From: Clostridia bacterium
Lineage (GTDB): Bacteria; Bacillota; Clostridia; Christensenellales; CAG-314
Assembly: GCA_017500855.1 (NCBI GenBank)
Contig: JAFVYC010000021.1
Coordinates: 1-37,934, forward strand
DNA length: 37,934 nucleotides
Reading direction: 5' to 3'
Position 1 is the stretch's first letter. Each line of letters starts with the position of its first letter. A model generated the notes under the pieces. It searched no databases and was not told where the DNA came from. It saw only the letters and a list, made by a program, of their open reading frames with translations. A program made the position numbers and the translations under genes. This document shows, piece by piece, positions 15,221 to 24,061 of the stretch.

Positions 15221-15247
15221 TTAGCAGTCTAACCCTTCGAGTGCTAA
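15221..15247. promoter_or_regulatory. CIRCE operator, HrcA binding site
   Basis: TTAGCAGTC (15221-15229), nine bases, then GAGTGCTAA (15239-15247). This is the CIRCE element (TTAGCACTC-N9-GAGTGCTAA) with one changed base in the left arm. The HrcA repressor binds it and represses the operon except during heat stress. The right arm also belongs to a second hairpin, CGAGTG-CTAA-CACTCG at 15238-15253. Confidence 0.95.
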
Positions 15248-15282
15248 CACTCGACAAAAACAGTTGACAGGAGGTTGCACAA

Positions 15283-16299
15283 GTGCTGTCCGAAAGAAAA
15301 CGAAAAATACTTTGCGCTGTGGTGGATGGCTACATCAGTTCTGCACAACCTATCAGTAGCAAAGAAATTCAACAACAATACATGTTGGATTGTTCTTCCG
15401 CAACAATTCGCAACGAACTGTCGGCGTTGGAAAGCATGGGCTATCTCATTCAGCCACACGTTTCCGCAGGCAGAATTCCGTCGGAATTGGCATTCCGTTT
15501 CTACGTTGATCAACTGATGAACGAGTACCAACTGACTTCGCACGATGTGGAAATCATCCGCAAGTACTTTTCGCAACGCATTGTAACGTTGGAAGACGTG
15601 ATGACGGCAGTCATGCACATCATTTCGGAAATTACCGACTACACTTCCGTTGTTGTCAAGGAAGACATGTCGGACAAAATCACGGCAATCAAACTGCTGG
15701 ATTTGTCCAACGGCAAGTTGCTTGTGGTAATTGTTACCGATGCCCGTTTGCTCAAAGACGGAGTTGTGGAAATCCCCGAAGGCGCCGACGAAAGAACGTT
15801 GCAACAGGCGGAAAAGTGGCTCAACAAACTGTTCGTGGGCAAGCACGTTTCCGAGTTTGTAAACTTCAACTACACCTACACTTTGGCAAACAGCCAATTT
15901 TCGCAGTTCAATGCGCTGTTCAAAAAGATAATTGACGTGCTAAAAAAGGTGTCGTTGGAAAACGGCTTGGACGTGGAAACCTACGGCCAGCACAAAATTT
16001 TCCAACACAGCGAGTACAGCGACGTGCACAGCGCACAAAGGTTCCTTTCGGAAATGGAACAAAAGGTAAAAATTGCACAAATGTTCACCAACGACGGCGG
16101 TCAGCAAGGTAGCGTCACCATCAAAATTGGCGAAAGCGACAATGCGCCCGCAGGTTGTTCGGTGGTGTCAACACGCATTTCCTTGGGGGAAAACGTCAGT
16201 GGTTCCATTGGCGTTATTGGCCCCGTTCGCATGAACTACAAAAAGGTTGTCACCGTGTTGGACAAAATCAGCGATCTTTTGATAGATATCATCAAGTAA
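15283..16299 (+). CDS. hrcA: Heat-inducible transcription repressor HrcA
   Basis: The 338-residue protein represses its own operon through the CIRCE site directly upstream. The N-terminal winged helix reads LSERKRKILCAVVDGYISS, QPISSKEIQQQY and SSATIRNELSALESMGYL, followed by the typical HVSAGRIPSELAFRFYVDQL. The C-terminal GAF-like part ends with SGSIGVIGPVRMNYKKV, the family hallmark. Translation starts at GTG 15283, preceded by AGGAGG at 15269-15274. It is first of four heat-shock genes. Confidence 0.96.
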   Translation: MLSERKRKILCAVVDGYISSAQPISSKEIQQQYMLDCSSATIRNELSALESMGYLIQPHVSAGRIPSELAFRFYVDQLMNEYQLTSHDVEIIRKYFSQRIVTLEDVMTAVMHIISEITDYTSVVVKEDMSDKITAIKLLDLSNGKLLVVIVTDARLLKDGVVEIPEGADERTLQQAEKWLNKLFVGKHVSEFVNFNYTYTLANSQFSQFNALFKKIIDVLKKVSLENGLDVETYGQHKIFQHSEYSDVHSAQRFLSEMEQKVKIAQMFTNDGGQQGSVTIKIGESDNAPAGCSVVSTRISLGENVSGSIGVIGPVRMNYKKVVTVLDKISDLLIDIIK

Positions 16300-16308
16300 G
16301 GAGTAGAA

Positions 16309-16902
16309 ATGTCTAAAACAAACCAACAAACCGTTGCGGAACAAACAACTGCAACAACCGACGACGTGTTGCAACAAACAGTTGTGGCACTTACGGAAGA
16401 AAACGAAAAACTCATTGCCGAGTTGGAGCAACTTAAGGAGGAAAACGGCAAGTTGACCAAAACAGTTGCTCGCTTGCAAAGTTCAGCCGACAAATCCGAC
16501 ACCTACCTTGGCCAATTGGTGGCAATGAAAAGCGACTTCGAAAGCTACAAGCGTCGCATGCGCTTGGACACCGAACACGCCAAAACACAAGGCGTGCAAA
16601 GCGTTGCGTTGAAACTCATTTCCATTTGCGACGTTTTCGATTTGTCCAAACAGCACGTTGCCGACGAAACTTCTGCCAAAGCATTCCAAATGGTGCACAA
16701 CCAATTTTTGCAAGTGCTTGCCGAAGTTGGCGTGGAAGAAATTGACGTTTTGGGCAAGGACTTCGACTGCATGACAATGAACGCACTTTCCAAACTGGAC
16801 CGTGGCGAACAGAACACCGACAAGGTTGTGGAAGTGTACAAAAAAGGCTACAAAATGGGCGACAAGGTGCTTCGCTATGCCGAAGTTATCGTGGGCGCCT
16901 AG
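16309..16902 (+). CDS. grpE: Nucleotide exchange factor GrpE
   Basis: The 197-residue protein speeds ADP release from DnaK. Residues 20-75 form a long charged coiled coil. The conserved core has MKSDFESYKRRMRLDTEHAK (about 67-86), ALKLISICDVFDLS and the C-terminal beta wing with KKGYKMGDKVLRYAEVIVG. AGGAG at 16299-16303 precedes the ATG; the gap to hrcA is nine bases. Length is normal for the family. Confidence 0.95.
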   Translation: MSKTNQQTVAEQTTATTDDVLQQTVVALTEENEKLIAELEQLKEENGKLTKTVARLQSSADKSDTYLGQLVAMKSDFESYKRRMRLDTEHAKTQGVQSVALKLISICDVFDLSKQHVADETSAKAFQMVHNQFLQVLAEVGVEEIDVLGKDFDCMTMNALSKLDRGEQNTDKVVEVYKKGYKMGDKVLRYAEVIVGA

Positions 16903-16947
16903 TTCAAACAAAAAAAATTCATCTACTAAAAATAAGGAGATTTTATC

Positions 16948-18768
16948 ATGGGAAAAATTATTGGTATCGACCTTGGTACAACTAACAGTTGCGTTGCAGT
17001 TTTGGAAGGTGGCGAACCTGTTGTAATTGTAAACGCAGAAGGTAACAGAACAACTCCATCCGTTGTGGCTTTCACAAAGGACGGCGAACGCCTTGTTGGT
17101 CAAGTTGCAAAACGTCAATCGGTTGTAAACGCCGACAGAACAGTTTCCTCCATCAAGCGTGAAATGGGCAGTAGCTACAGCGTAAAAATTGACGGCAAAT
17201 CCTACTCCCCACAAGAAATTTCCGCCATCGTGCTTGCAAAACTCAAGGCAGATGCAGAAGCATACCTTGGCGAAAAGGTAACTCAAGCGGTAATCACAGT
17301 TCCTGCGTACTTCAGCGACGCACAACGTCAAGCAACCAAGGATGCAGGCAAAATTGCAGGTTTGGAAGTTTTGCGTATCATCAACGAACCAACTGCGGCA
17401 GCGCTTGCCTACGGCCTTGACAAAGGGGAAAACAACAGCCAAAAAATCCTCATCTACGACCTTGGCGGTGGCACGTTCGACGTTTCCATTTTGGAAATTG
17501 GCGACGGCGTGTTCGAAGTTTTGGCAACCAACGGCAACAACCGTCTTGGTGGCGACGACATCGACAACGTTGTGATGGACTACCTTGTTGAAGAATTCAA
17601 AAGAAGCAACGGCATCGACTTGAAAAACGACAAGCAAGCCGTTCAAAGATTGAAGGAAGCAGCAGAAAAAGCAAAAATTGAACTTTCCGCAGCACTCAAA
17701 ACAACAGTTTCCTTGCCGTTCATCACAGCAGATGCAACCGGCCCCAAACACTTGGAAGTGGAAATCACCCGTGCAAAGTTCGAAAGCCTCATTTCCGGAC
17801 TTATCAAGGCAACAATTGAACCAATGAAGAACGCAATGAGGGATGCAGGCGTTTCTACTAGCGACCTCAACCGTGTTATTTTGGTTGGTGGCTCCACACG
17901 TATTCCTGCAGTTGTGGAAGCAGTAAAGAACTTCTGTGGCAAGGAACCCTACAAGGGAATCAACCCCGACGAATGCGTTGCAATTGGCGCAGCAATTCAA
18001 GGTGGCGTGCTTGGTGGCGAAGTGAAGGACGTTTTGCTTTTGGACGTTACTCCGTTGTCCTTGGGTATTGAAGTGCTTGGCGGTGTGATGGCAAAACTCA
18101 TCGAACGCAACACAACAATTCCAACAAGCAAATCTCAAGTGTTCTCTACCGCAGCCGACAACCAAACAAGCGTAGACATCCACGTTTTGCAAGGCGAACG
18201 TGAAATGGCTAGCGACAACAAAACTTTGGGACGTTTCTCCTTGACAGGTATTGCGCCTGCTCCACGTGGAATTCCCAAAATCGAAGTAAAATTCGACATT
18301 GACGCCAACGGTATCGTGCACGTAACAGCCAAGGACCTTGGCACACAAAAGGAACAATCGGTAACCATCACATCCAGCACAAACCTTTCCGATGCCGACA
18401 TCGACAAGGCTGTTAAGGATGCCGAAAAGTACGCCGAAGAAGACAAAAAACGCAAGGCAGCAGTGGAAGCACGCAACGGCCTTGACCAAATGATTTTGTC
18501 TTTGGAACAATTCATTCGTGAAAGTGGCGACAAACTTGACCCCGCCGACAAAACTCACATTCAAGAAGACATCGAAAAGGGCAAGCAAGTTCTTGCAAAA
18601 TCCGATGCAACAACGGACGAACTCAAAGCCGAAACCGACCGCATTGCACAAAGTAGCGCAGCAATTTTCCAAAAGTTCTACGAACAAGCGCAACAACAAA
18701 GCGGTGGCGCAACAGGCGGAGCCGATGGCGACGTCAAGTACGACGTTTCCGACGACGACAAGAAATAG
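16948..18768 (+). CDS. dnaK: Chaperone protein DnaK (Hsp70)
   Basis: The 606-residue Hsp70 chaperone refolds proteins with DnaJ and GrpE. Signatures seen: [17 protein letters not shown] at 5-21, [14 protein letters not shown], and [13 protein letters not shown] in the ATPase domain; the linker [18 protein letters not shown]; then the substrate-binding domain and a helical lid ending in a Gly-rich stretch and an acidic DVSDDDKK tail. It has the shorter ATPase domain typical of Gram-positive DnaK. The gene has no TTA, CTA or TCA codons. AAGGAG at 16934-16939 is its ribosome site. It follows grpE after 45 bases with no evident separate promoter. Confidence 0.98.
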   Translation: MGKIIGIDLGTTNSCVAVLEGGEPVVIVNAEGNRTTPSVVAFTKDGERLVGQVAKRQSVVNADRTVSSIKREMGSSYSVKIDGKSYSPQEISAIVLAKLKADAEAYLGEKVTQAVITVPAYFSDAQRQATKDAGKIAGLEVLRIINEPTAAALAYGLDKGENNSQKILIYDLGGGTFDVSILEIGDGVFEVLATNGNNRLGGDDIDNVVMDYLVEEFKRSNGIDLKNDKQAVQRLKEAAEKAKIELSAALKTTVSLPFITADATGPKHLEVEITRAKFESLISGLIKATIEPMKNAMRDAGVSTSDLNRVILVGGSTRIPAVVEAVKNFCGKEPYKGINPDECVAIGAAIQGGVLGGEVKDVLLLDVTPLSLGIEVLGGVMAKLIERNTTIPTSKSQVFSTAADNQTSVDIHVLQGEREMASDNKTLGRFSLTGIAPAPRGIPKIEVKFDIDANGIVHVTAKDLGTQKEQSVTITSSTNLSDADIDKAVKDAEKYAEEDKKRKAAVEARNGLDQMILSLEQFIRESGDKLDPADKTHIQEDIEKGKQVLAKSDATTDELKAETDRIAQSSAAIFQKFYEQAQQQSGGATGGADGDVKYDVSDDDKK

Positions 18769-18844
18769 CAACAAACACAAAGTTTCACGCCAAGCCTTGC
18801 AACAAATGCGGGGCTTGGTGTTGTAGCACAAAGAAGGAAAAACT

Positions 18845-19987
18845 ATGCCAAGCAAAGACTACTACAAGGTTTTGGGCGTGGAAAAATCCGCCACCCAAGA
18901 CCAAATAAAATCCGCCTATCGCAAATTGGCAAAGCAGTACCACCCCGACCTGCACCCCGGCGACGAAGTGGCAGCGGAAAAATTCAAGGAGGTCAACGAG
19001 GCCTACTCCGTTGTTGGCGACGAGGAAAAACGTGCCCGCTACGACCGTGGCGAGTACGACACAAGCGGTATGGGTGGAGGTGGCTTCAACCCATTTGGAG
19101 GCGGTGGCTTTTCGGCAAGTGGATTTGACGACATTTTTGATATTTTCAGCGACATGTTCGGCGGTGGCTCCCGTCGCAGTGCGCAACAAAGCGCCGTGGG
19201 GGAAGACATCAATCACCGTGTGACGTTGACCTTTATGGAAAGCGTGCTTGGTTGCAAAAAAACCATCAATTTTTCCCGATTGGAAAAGTGTTCCACTTGC
19301 AACGGCACGGGCGCAAAGTCGGAGGCTCACACAAAAGTGTGCGACAAGTGCGGTGGTTCGGGACAAGTTCGCCGTGTTGTCAACAGCCTGTTTGGCCAAC
19401 AAATTTCCATTGGCGCTTGCGACAAGTGCGGTGGAACGGGACGCATCGTCACCGAGCATTGCAAAACTTGCGGTGGCAGGGGCGTGCAAAGCAAAAACAA
19501 AGTCATCACAGTCACCATTCCTGCCGGCGTGGAAAACGGCTCTGTTTTGCAACTGTCTGGGGAAGGACACGCACCCCGTAGTGGCAAAAACGGTCGCAAC
19601 GGCAACTTGCTGTTGGTAATTTCCGTTCAGCCAAGCAAACTGTTCAAAAGGGAAAACAACGACTTGTTCGTGGAAGTTCCCGTTGCCTACTCAACTGCAG
19701 TTTTGGGTGGCGAAGTGGAAATCCCCGCACCAAACGGCGTGTTCGTGCACAAAATTGCCGAAGGCACACCAAACGGCGAAACGTTGCGTTTCCGTGGCAG
19801 GGGCGTGCAAACAAGCCGTGGCTATGCAGGCGACTTGTACGCAACGCTCAAGGTGGAAGTGCCAAGGGGCATCAGCCGTAGCCAACGCAAGGCGCTGGAA
19901 GAATTCGAACGGGAAATGAGCGTTCGCAGTTACCCCAAGAAGAAGGACTACTTGGACGAAATTGCCAAACTGTACAAAAAAGACTAG
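18845..19987 (+). CDS. dnaJ: Chaperone protein DnaJ
   Basis: The 380-residue co-chaperone stimulates DnaK ATPase. The J domain (1-70) includes YHPDLHPGD with H33, P34 and D35. A Gly/Phe-rich stretch follows (about 75-110). Then come four zinc-finger half-sites of CxxCxGxG type: CSTCNGTG, CDKCGGSG, CDKCGGTG and CKTCGGRG. The C-terminal substrate domains follow, with PAGVENGSVLQLSGEG. It is a full type I DnaJ. A terminator 13 bases after the stop ends the heat-shock operon. Confidence 0.97.
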   Translation: MPSKDYYKVLGVEKSATQDQIKSAYRKLAKQYHPDLHPGDEVAAEKFKEVNEAYSVVGDEEKRARYDRGEYDTSGMGGGGFNPFGGGGFSASGFDDIFDIFSDMFGGGSRRSAQQSAVGEDINHRVTLTFMESVLGCKKTINFSRLEKCSTCNGTGAKSEAHTKVCDKCGGSGQVRRVVNSLFGQQISIGACDKCGGTGRIVTEHCKTCGGRGVQSKNKVITVTIPAGVENGSVLQLSGEGHAPRSGKNGRNGNLLLVISVQPSKLFKRENNDLFVEVPVAYSTAVLGGEVEIPAPNGVFVHKIAEGTPNGETLRFRGRGVQTSRGYAGDLYATLKVEVPRGISRSQRKALEEFEREMSVRSYPKKKDYLDEIAKLYKKD

Positions 19988-20000
19988 ATTTTTTTTCAAA

Positions 20001-20026
20001 ACCCACACCCCGTGTGTGGGTTTTTG
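20001..20026 (+). terminator. Terminator of the heat-shock operon
   Basis: ACCCACAC pairs with GTGTGGGT around CCCGT, followed by TTTTT. A run of T just upstream of the stem adds an A-tract on the opposite strand, so weak action there is possible. Confidence 0.92.
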
Positions 20027-20567
20027 CTTGCAATTTTCTGCCGTGCAATGGTGCAAAACGCCACCAAACCGTTTTTACGCAAAAGCCAAAACCAAACGTA
20101 AAGATGGAAACAGCCGTTTTGGTCACTTGCACAAATGCGCATTTGCGCACGTTTGCACTTGTTGAACGTGCCGTTTTTTTTGTTCAAAGTGGTGTAGCCT
20201 TTGGTGCAAAAGTTGCAAAGTTTGCGCCTTGCAAAACTGTGGTGCGCTCGATGGCAAATCTGTTGTGTTGAAAGTTGCAAATTCAAGCAGTAATGGAATT
20301 TGCGTAGTGTATTTTTGCGCATGGCAAAACGTTTGTTTTGAATTGTACCGACATAGTTGCCAAAAAATTTTGAGTAGTATAATCTACGGCTTTTGCGGTT
20401 TTTGACACTTGCAAACACAATTTGCAAGGTGTTTTGCGTAGCGCATTCCAAGTGACATTGCAAGGTGCTTTGCCTTGAAAGACTCGTGCATTTTTTGCAA
20501 TAATTTTGCAAGTTATTTGCGAACAAAAAATCAAAAATTTATTTTTTGTTTTTTGCCCCTTTCTTGC
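20027..20567. other. Gene-free spacer of about 540 bases before the PadR gene
   Basis: No recognisable gene. A minus-strand frame of 176 codons spans it, but the amino acid composition is odd and it has no start signals. It holds a TATAAT at 20378-20383 without a good -35 box, and the direct repeat listed separately. Most of it is made of TTTGCA, GCAAAA and TGCGCA words typical of spacers here. Confidence 0.45.
20421..20473 (+). repeat. Direct repeat in the spacer before padR
   Basis: TTTGCAAGGTGTTTTGC at 20421-20437 and ATTGCAAGGTGCTTTGC at 20457-20473 agree at 15 of 17 positions and start 36 bases apart. They lie about 95 bases before the padR -35 box. A regulatory role is possible. Confidence 0.4.
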
Positions 20568-20596
20568 TTTACAAAAAACCGTTTGCGTGGTAAAGT
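20568..20596 (+). promoter_or_regulatory. Probable padR promoter
   Basis: TTTACA at 20568-20573 and TAAAGT at 20591-20596 are 17 bases apart. Both boxes are imperfect, which suits a regulated gene. Confidence 0.5.
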
Positions 20597-20637
20597 ATTT
20601 CTACGATAGACATAATACGACAAAATGGAGAAGCAAA

Positions 20638-20961
20638 ATGAAAGTTATTTCCAGCGATCTACTTCGTGGGCACATCGACACCTTCGTGTTGTCCGCATTG
20701 ATGACAGGAACAAAGTACGGCAATGAAATTCGCAGGTTCATTTCAAAGAAAACCAACGATTTGTACATCCCCAACGAACAAAGTTTGTACTCGGCATACC
20801 ATCGTTTGGAAGACATGGAGTGCATCAAGGGTTTTTGGGGGGAAAACATTGGCGCAACTCGCAAGTACTACACAATCACTCCAAAGGGAATGCAACTGTA
20901 CGAAATCAACAAAAAAGAGTGGGAAAACGCCAAAAAACTTATTGACATTCTCATTGGATAA
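20638..20961 (+). CDS. PadR family transcriptional regulator
   Basis: The 107-residue protein is a winged-helix regulator of the PadR type. The conserved start is SSDLLRGHIDTFVLSALM and YGNEIRRFI, then IPNEQSLYSAYHRLEDMECI for the recognition helix and wing, with ATRKYYTITPKGMQLYE. It is a short form with a minimal C-terminal dimer helix. GGAG at 20626-20629 sets the start. PadR proteins usually repress nearby genes, often for transport or stress. The next gene, prmA, begins 10 bases after the stop, so the regulator may control this cluster. Its ligand cannot be told. Confidence 0.9.
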   Translation: MKVISSDLLRGHIDTFVLSALMTGTKYGNEIRRFISKKTNDLYIPNEQSLYSAYHRLEDMECIKGFWGENIGATRKYYTITPKGMQLYEINKKEWENAKKLIDILIG

Positions 20962-20971
20962 CAGGTAGCAA

Positions 20972-21868
20972 ATGAAGTATTCGGAAATCACGGTGCGCAC
21001 CACAAGCGAAATGGCAGAAGTAGTTGCCTACTTTTTGCAAGAAGTTTGCATGGATGGCGTGTGCATCTACGACAAAAAAGATTTGGAAAACGCCAGCTGG
21101 GACTACAAGGACGAAAATGCCGACAAACTTTACGACACGGAAGTGCTTGTCAAAGGCTATTGCAACAAAGAGGACACGCCAAGTGTTCTCAATTTTTTGC
21201 AACAAAGTTTTGTTGGGCTTCAAGGCGCAGGCAGTTTGCACACGGAAGTCAACGAAGTGGAAGGGGACAGTTGGGTGCAAACTTGGAAGGAAACTTTTCG
21301 CCCAATTGAAACAAACAAACTTGTAATTTGCCCGGAATGGCTTTCGGTAGAAACAGACAAAACGGTGTTTTTGTTGGACACGGGTATTGCTTTTGGCACA
21401 GGTCAGCACGAAACGACAAGCATGTGCTTGCAGTTTGCCGAGAACTTGGATTTGACCGGCAAAACCGTGTTGGACGTTGGTTGTGGCAGTGGCATTTTGG
21501 GGCTTTGCTCGTTGCTTCTTGGCGCACAAAGCGCCGAACTTGTGGACATCGACAGTCAAGCAACGGAAATTGCTTGCCACAATGCGCAAATCAACGGCTT
21601 GCAACACAAGTGCGTTGTCAAAACGGGCGACTTGACGGAAAAAACAAACGGCACCTTCGACGTTGTTTTTGCCAACCTCACAGCCGACATTTTGGCTTTG
21701 CTGTTCAACGGCATTGCGCAAGTTGTGCACAGTGGCACGCTTGTGGTTCTTTCCGGCATTTTGGACACACGCTTGGAACAGGTAGTAGACTTGTACAGCC
21801 AAAAATTCAACGTTTTGCAAACCAAGCAAATGGGCGAATGGCGTGCATTGCTTTTGCAAACGAAGTAG
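20972..21868 (+). CDS. prmA: Ribosomal protein L11 methyltransferase PrmA
   Basis: The 298-residue enzyme methylates ribosomal protein L11 using S-adenosylmethionine. Family signatures are WVQTWKETFRPIE (about 101-113), the LDTGIAFGTGQHETT stretch (135-149), the SAM-binding LDVGCGSGILGL (167-178) and VFANLTADIL. The length is typical. In many Firmicutes prmA directly follows dnaJ, with rsmE and mtaB behind it. Here padR is placed in front of it and rsmE is absent from the run. Confidence 0.95.
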   Translation: MKYSEITVRTTSEMAEVVAYFLQEVCMDGVCIYDKKDLENASWDYKDENADKLYDTEVLVKGYCNKEDTPSVLNFLQQSFVGLQGAGSLHTEVNEVEGDSWVQTWKETFRPIETNKLVICPEWLSVETDKTVFLLDTGIAFGTGQHETTSMCLQFAENLDLTGKTVLDVGCGSGILGLCSLLLGAQSAELVDIDSQATEIACHNAQINGLQHKCVVKTGDLTEKTNGTFDVVFANLTADILALLFNGIAQVVHSGTLVVLSGILDTRLEQVVDLYSQKFNVLQTKQMGEWRALLLQTK

Positions 21869-21885
21869 CAAAAATTCTACACGGG

Positions 21886-21901
21886 GTGGCACTTTTGCCA
21901 C
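21886..21901. other. Hairpin between prmA and mtaB
   Basis: GTGGCA and TGCCAC pair around CTTT. There is no T run, so it is not a classic terminator; it may stabilise the prmA message or separate expression of the two genes. Confidence 0.4.
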
Positions 21902-21919
21902 TTCACAAAGGAAAAACAA

Positions 21920-23158
21920 ATGGTAATTTCGGTTTTTACGCTGGGTTGCAAAACAAATTTGTACGAAAGCGGACAAATAGTTGCCCAACTGACAAAGGAC
22001 GGTCACGACGCATTTTTGGGGCTCAAAAAGGCCGACGTGTTTGTGCTTAACACTTGCGCCATCACGCAGGAGGCGGAAAAGAAATCTCGTCAACTTGTGG
22101 CAAGGGCTCGCAAACTCAATCCGCAATGCAAAGTCATCGTTGTTGGTTGCGCCTCGCAAAAAAACAGCAGTCAGTTTGTGGACATTCCCAACGTCACCGT
22201 CGTCAAGGGCGTTGCCAACAAAATTGCAGTTTCCCAACTTGTGGAAAGCATGTGTGTGGACGTGGAAGCAGTGCCAACTGTGTACCAAGAACACCTCAAC
22301 GCCGTGCAAGAGCGCACCCGTGCTTTTGTAAAAATTCAAGACGGATGCAACAATTTTTGCAGTTACTGCATTGTTCCCTACTTGCGTGGTCGCAGTCGAA
22401 GCAGGCAAATTTGCCAAATTGTTGAGGAAGTCAAGCAAGCAAACAGCGCCGAAACAGTCATCATCGGCATTGACATTTCGCAGTTTGGCAAGGACACGGG
22501 GCAAAGCCTTGCCGAGTTGTTCACAGCCCTTCAAGGTTGCAAAACAAGGCTACGCCTTGGCAGTTTGGAGGCAAGCGTTGTCACCGACGAGGTGTTGCAA
22601 GCGCTTTCCAAACTCAACTTTTGCCCACATTTTCACCTCAGTTTGCAATCGGGTTGCGACAGCGTTTTGAAGCGTATGAATCGCAAGTACACAACCGAGC
22701 AGTACTTGGAAGGCGTGCAAAAAATTCGCAAGTATTTCCCCGATGCTTCCATCACAACGGACGTCATCGTGGGCTTTTGTGGCGAAACGGAACAGGAATT
22801 TGAACAGACTTGCCAATTCGTGCAAAAGGTCGGTTTTGCCGACGTCCACGTTTTCCCCTATTCGCCACGCCAAGGCACCGTTTCATACAACTGGCAAGAT
22901 TTGCCCGCCGGTGTCAAAACACAGCGTGCAACGCAACTTGGCGCAATCAAGCAACAACTCAAGCGCAACTTTGAACAAAAGTTTGTTGGCACAACGCAAA
23001 GTGTGCTTGTGGAAGAACAAAAAAACGGCTTTTGGCAAGGCTACACCAAGCAGTACTTGCGTGTGTACTTCCAAGGCAACGTTCAAAGCGGACAAATTGT
23101 AGAAGTAAAAATTGCCGAACCCTACTTGGACGGCGTAAAAGGAGAAGTGGTACTATGA
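21920..23158 (+). CDS. mtaB: tRNA t6A37 methylthiotransferase MtaB
   Basis: The 412-residue radical SAM enzyme adds a methylthio group to t6A at position 37 of certain tRNAs. The N-terminal UPF0004 domain has FTLGCKTNLYES, NTCAITQEAEKKSRQ and VVGCASQ, with three cysteines for one iron-sulfur cluster. The radical SAM cluster is DGCNNFCSYCIVPYLRGRSRS with C143, C147 and C150. A C-terminal TRAM-like region follows. AAAGGA at 21907-21912 precedes the ATG. Its stop overlaps the HIT gene start by four bases. Confidence 0.94.
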   Translation: MVISVFTLGCKTNLYESGQIVAQLTKDGHDAFLGLKKADVFVLNTCAITQEAEKKSRQLVARARKLNPQCKVIVVGCASQKNSSQFVDIPNVTVVKGVANKIAVSQLVESMCVDVEAVPTVYQEHLNAVQERTRAFVKIQDGCNNFCSYCIVPYLRGRSRSRQICQIVEEVKQANSAETVIIGIDISQFGKDTGQSLAELFTALQGCKTRLRLGSLEASVVTDEVLQALSKLNFCPHFHLSLQSGCDSVLKRMNRKYTTEQYLEGVQKIRKYFPDASITTDVIVGFCGETEQEFEQTCQFVQKVGFADVHVFPYSPRQGTVSYNWQDLPAGVKTQRATQLGAIKQQLKRNFEQKFVGTTQSVLVEEQKNGFWQGYTKQYLRVYFQGNVQSGQIVEVKIAEPYLDGVKGEVVL

Positions 23159-23559
23159 ACGACTGCATTTTTTGCAAAATCATCAAAGGGGAAATTCCCT
23201 GCTACAAAATCTACGAAGACCAACACGCCCTTGCGTTTTTGGACATTGCGTGCGATTGCTACGGCCACACGTTGGTAATTCCAAAGCAACATTGCACCAA
23301 CGTTTTGGATTGCAACGAACAAAGTTTGCAAGGCGTTATTTCCGCCGTGCAAAAGGTTGCCAACCACTTTGTCAACAATTGTGGTTTTTCCGGCGTAAAC
23401 ATTTTGAACGCAAGCGGACAAAGCGCACAACAAAGCGTGTTCCATTTGCATTTCCACGTCATCCCCCGCAAGGAAGGCGACAACCTTGATTTGTGGCCAC
23501 TTCACGGCAAGCAACAGTTGAACCTTGCCGAAGTTTGCCAACACCTAAAACTCAACTAG
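23155..23559 (+). CDS. HIT family hydrolase (histidine triad)
   Basis: The 134-residue protein is a histidine triad nucleotide-binding hydrolase of the Hint/HinT group, which cleaves nucleoside phosphoramidates and related compounds. It shows DCIFCKIIKGEIP at the start (C4 and C7 possible zinc ligands), GHTLVIPK, and the active-site motif HLHFHVIPR with H97, H99 and H101. The ATG overlaps the mtaB stop as ATGA, and GGAG lies at 23141-23144. A mtaB-HIT-rpsU order is known in Firmicutes. Confidence 0.94.
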   Translation: MNDCIFCKIIKGEIPCYKIYEDQHALAFLDIACDCYGHTLVIPKQHCTNVLDCNEQSLQGVISAVQKVANHFVNNCGFSGVNILNASGQSAQQSVFHLHFHVIPRKEGDNLDLWPLHGKQQLNLAEVCQHLKLN

Positions 23560-23582
23560 ATGCACGCATGCGCACGTGTGCA
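23560..23582. other. Alternating purine-pyrimidine tract after the HIT gene
   Basis: The 23 bases right after the stop codon alternate strictly between purine and pyrimidine (ATGCACGCATGCGC then ACGTGTGCA). Such runs are prone to adopt left-handed DNA under supercoiling. It is also partly palindromic. A biological role is speculative. Confidence 0.5.
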
Positions 23583-23706
23583 AGTGTGCAAACAGGCAAA
23601 CACGTGGCAAAAAAACAGCAAATTTTGTCGCAATTTGTTGCAACGATATGTTGGCAACAACGGTAAAAATTTCACAAAAAATCCGCAAAAAAATGGCTGA
23701 TTTTCA

Positions 23707-23735
23707 TTGACATATTTTGCGTTATATGCAATAAT
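23707..23735 (+). promoter_or_regulatory. Promoter of rpsU
   Basis: TTGACA at 23707-23712 and AATAAT at 23730-23735 are 17 bases apart. The start falls near 23742, giving a leader of about 40 bases. Confidence 0.8.
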
Positions 23736-23782
23736 ATGTAGGCACAAAACTAACCGACGATACGGAAAGGGGGCGAAAACAA

Positions 23783-23959
23783 ATGGCAACAATCAAAGTT
23801 GGCGAAAACGAAACATTGGACAGCGCATTGAGACGTTTCAAAAGACGTTGTGCTCGTGACGGTATCATTGGTGACCTTCGCAAAAAGGAACAATATGAAA
23901 AACCAAGCGTAAGACGCAAGAAGAAGGCTGAAGCTGCAAGAAAACGTAGCAAGCAATAG
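23783..23959 (+). CDS. rpsU: Small ribosomal subunit protein S21
   Basis: The 58-residue protein [19 protein letters not shown], then [20 protein letters not shown] and a lysine- and arginine-rich tail, is a clear S21. It binds the 30S platform near the 16S 3' end and takes part in initiation. A GGAAAGGGGG ribosome site lies at 23764-23773, and the gene has its own promoter and terminator, as usual for rpsU. Confidence 0.97.
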   Translation: MATIKVGENETLDSALRRFKRRCARDGIIGDLRKKEQYEKPSVRRKKKAEAARKRSKQ

Positions 23960-23997
23960 TTCCTTCTTTACAAAAGAAGTATTCGATGCACAAAAGA

Positions 23998-24033
23998 AAC
24001 TGTCTACCCAAATTGGGTGGGCAGTTATTTTTT
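23998..24033 (+). terminator. Terminator of rpsU
   Basis: AACTGTCTACCC pairs with GGGTGGGCAGTT (two G-U pairs) around a short AAATT loop, followed by ATTTTTT. The gene behind it begins 29 bases later, so readthrough is probably needed or a weak promoter exists. Confidence 0.88.
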
Positions 24034-24061
24034 GCCAAAAACACTTCAAGGGGGAAAACGT

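Noticed and set aside
16483-18855. Very long open frame on the strand opposite dnaK and grpE
   Set aside because: It is codon-aligned with dnaK and exists only because dnaK lacks TTA, CTA and TCA. It has no domain, start signal or promoter.
19996-20526. Minus-strand frame of 176 codons in the spacer before padR
   Set aside because: Unusual composition, no ribosome site or promoter, crosses the dnaJ terminator; no recognisable motif.
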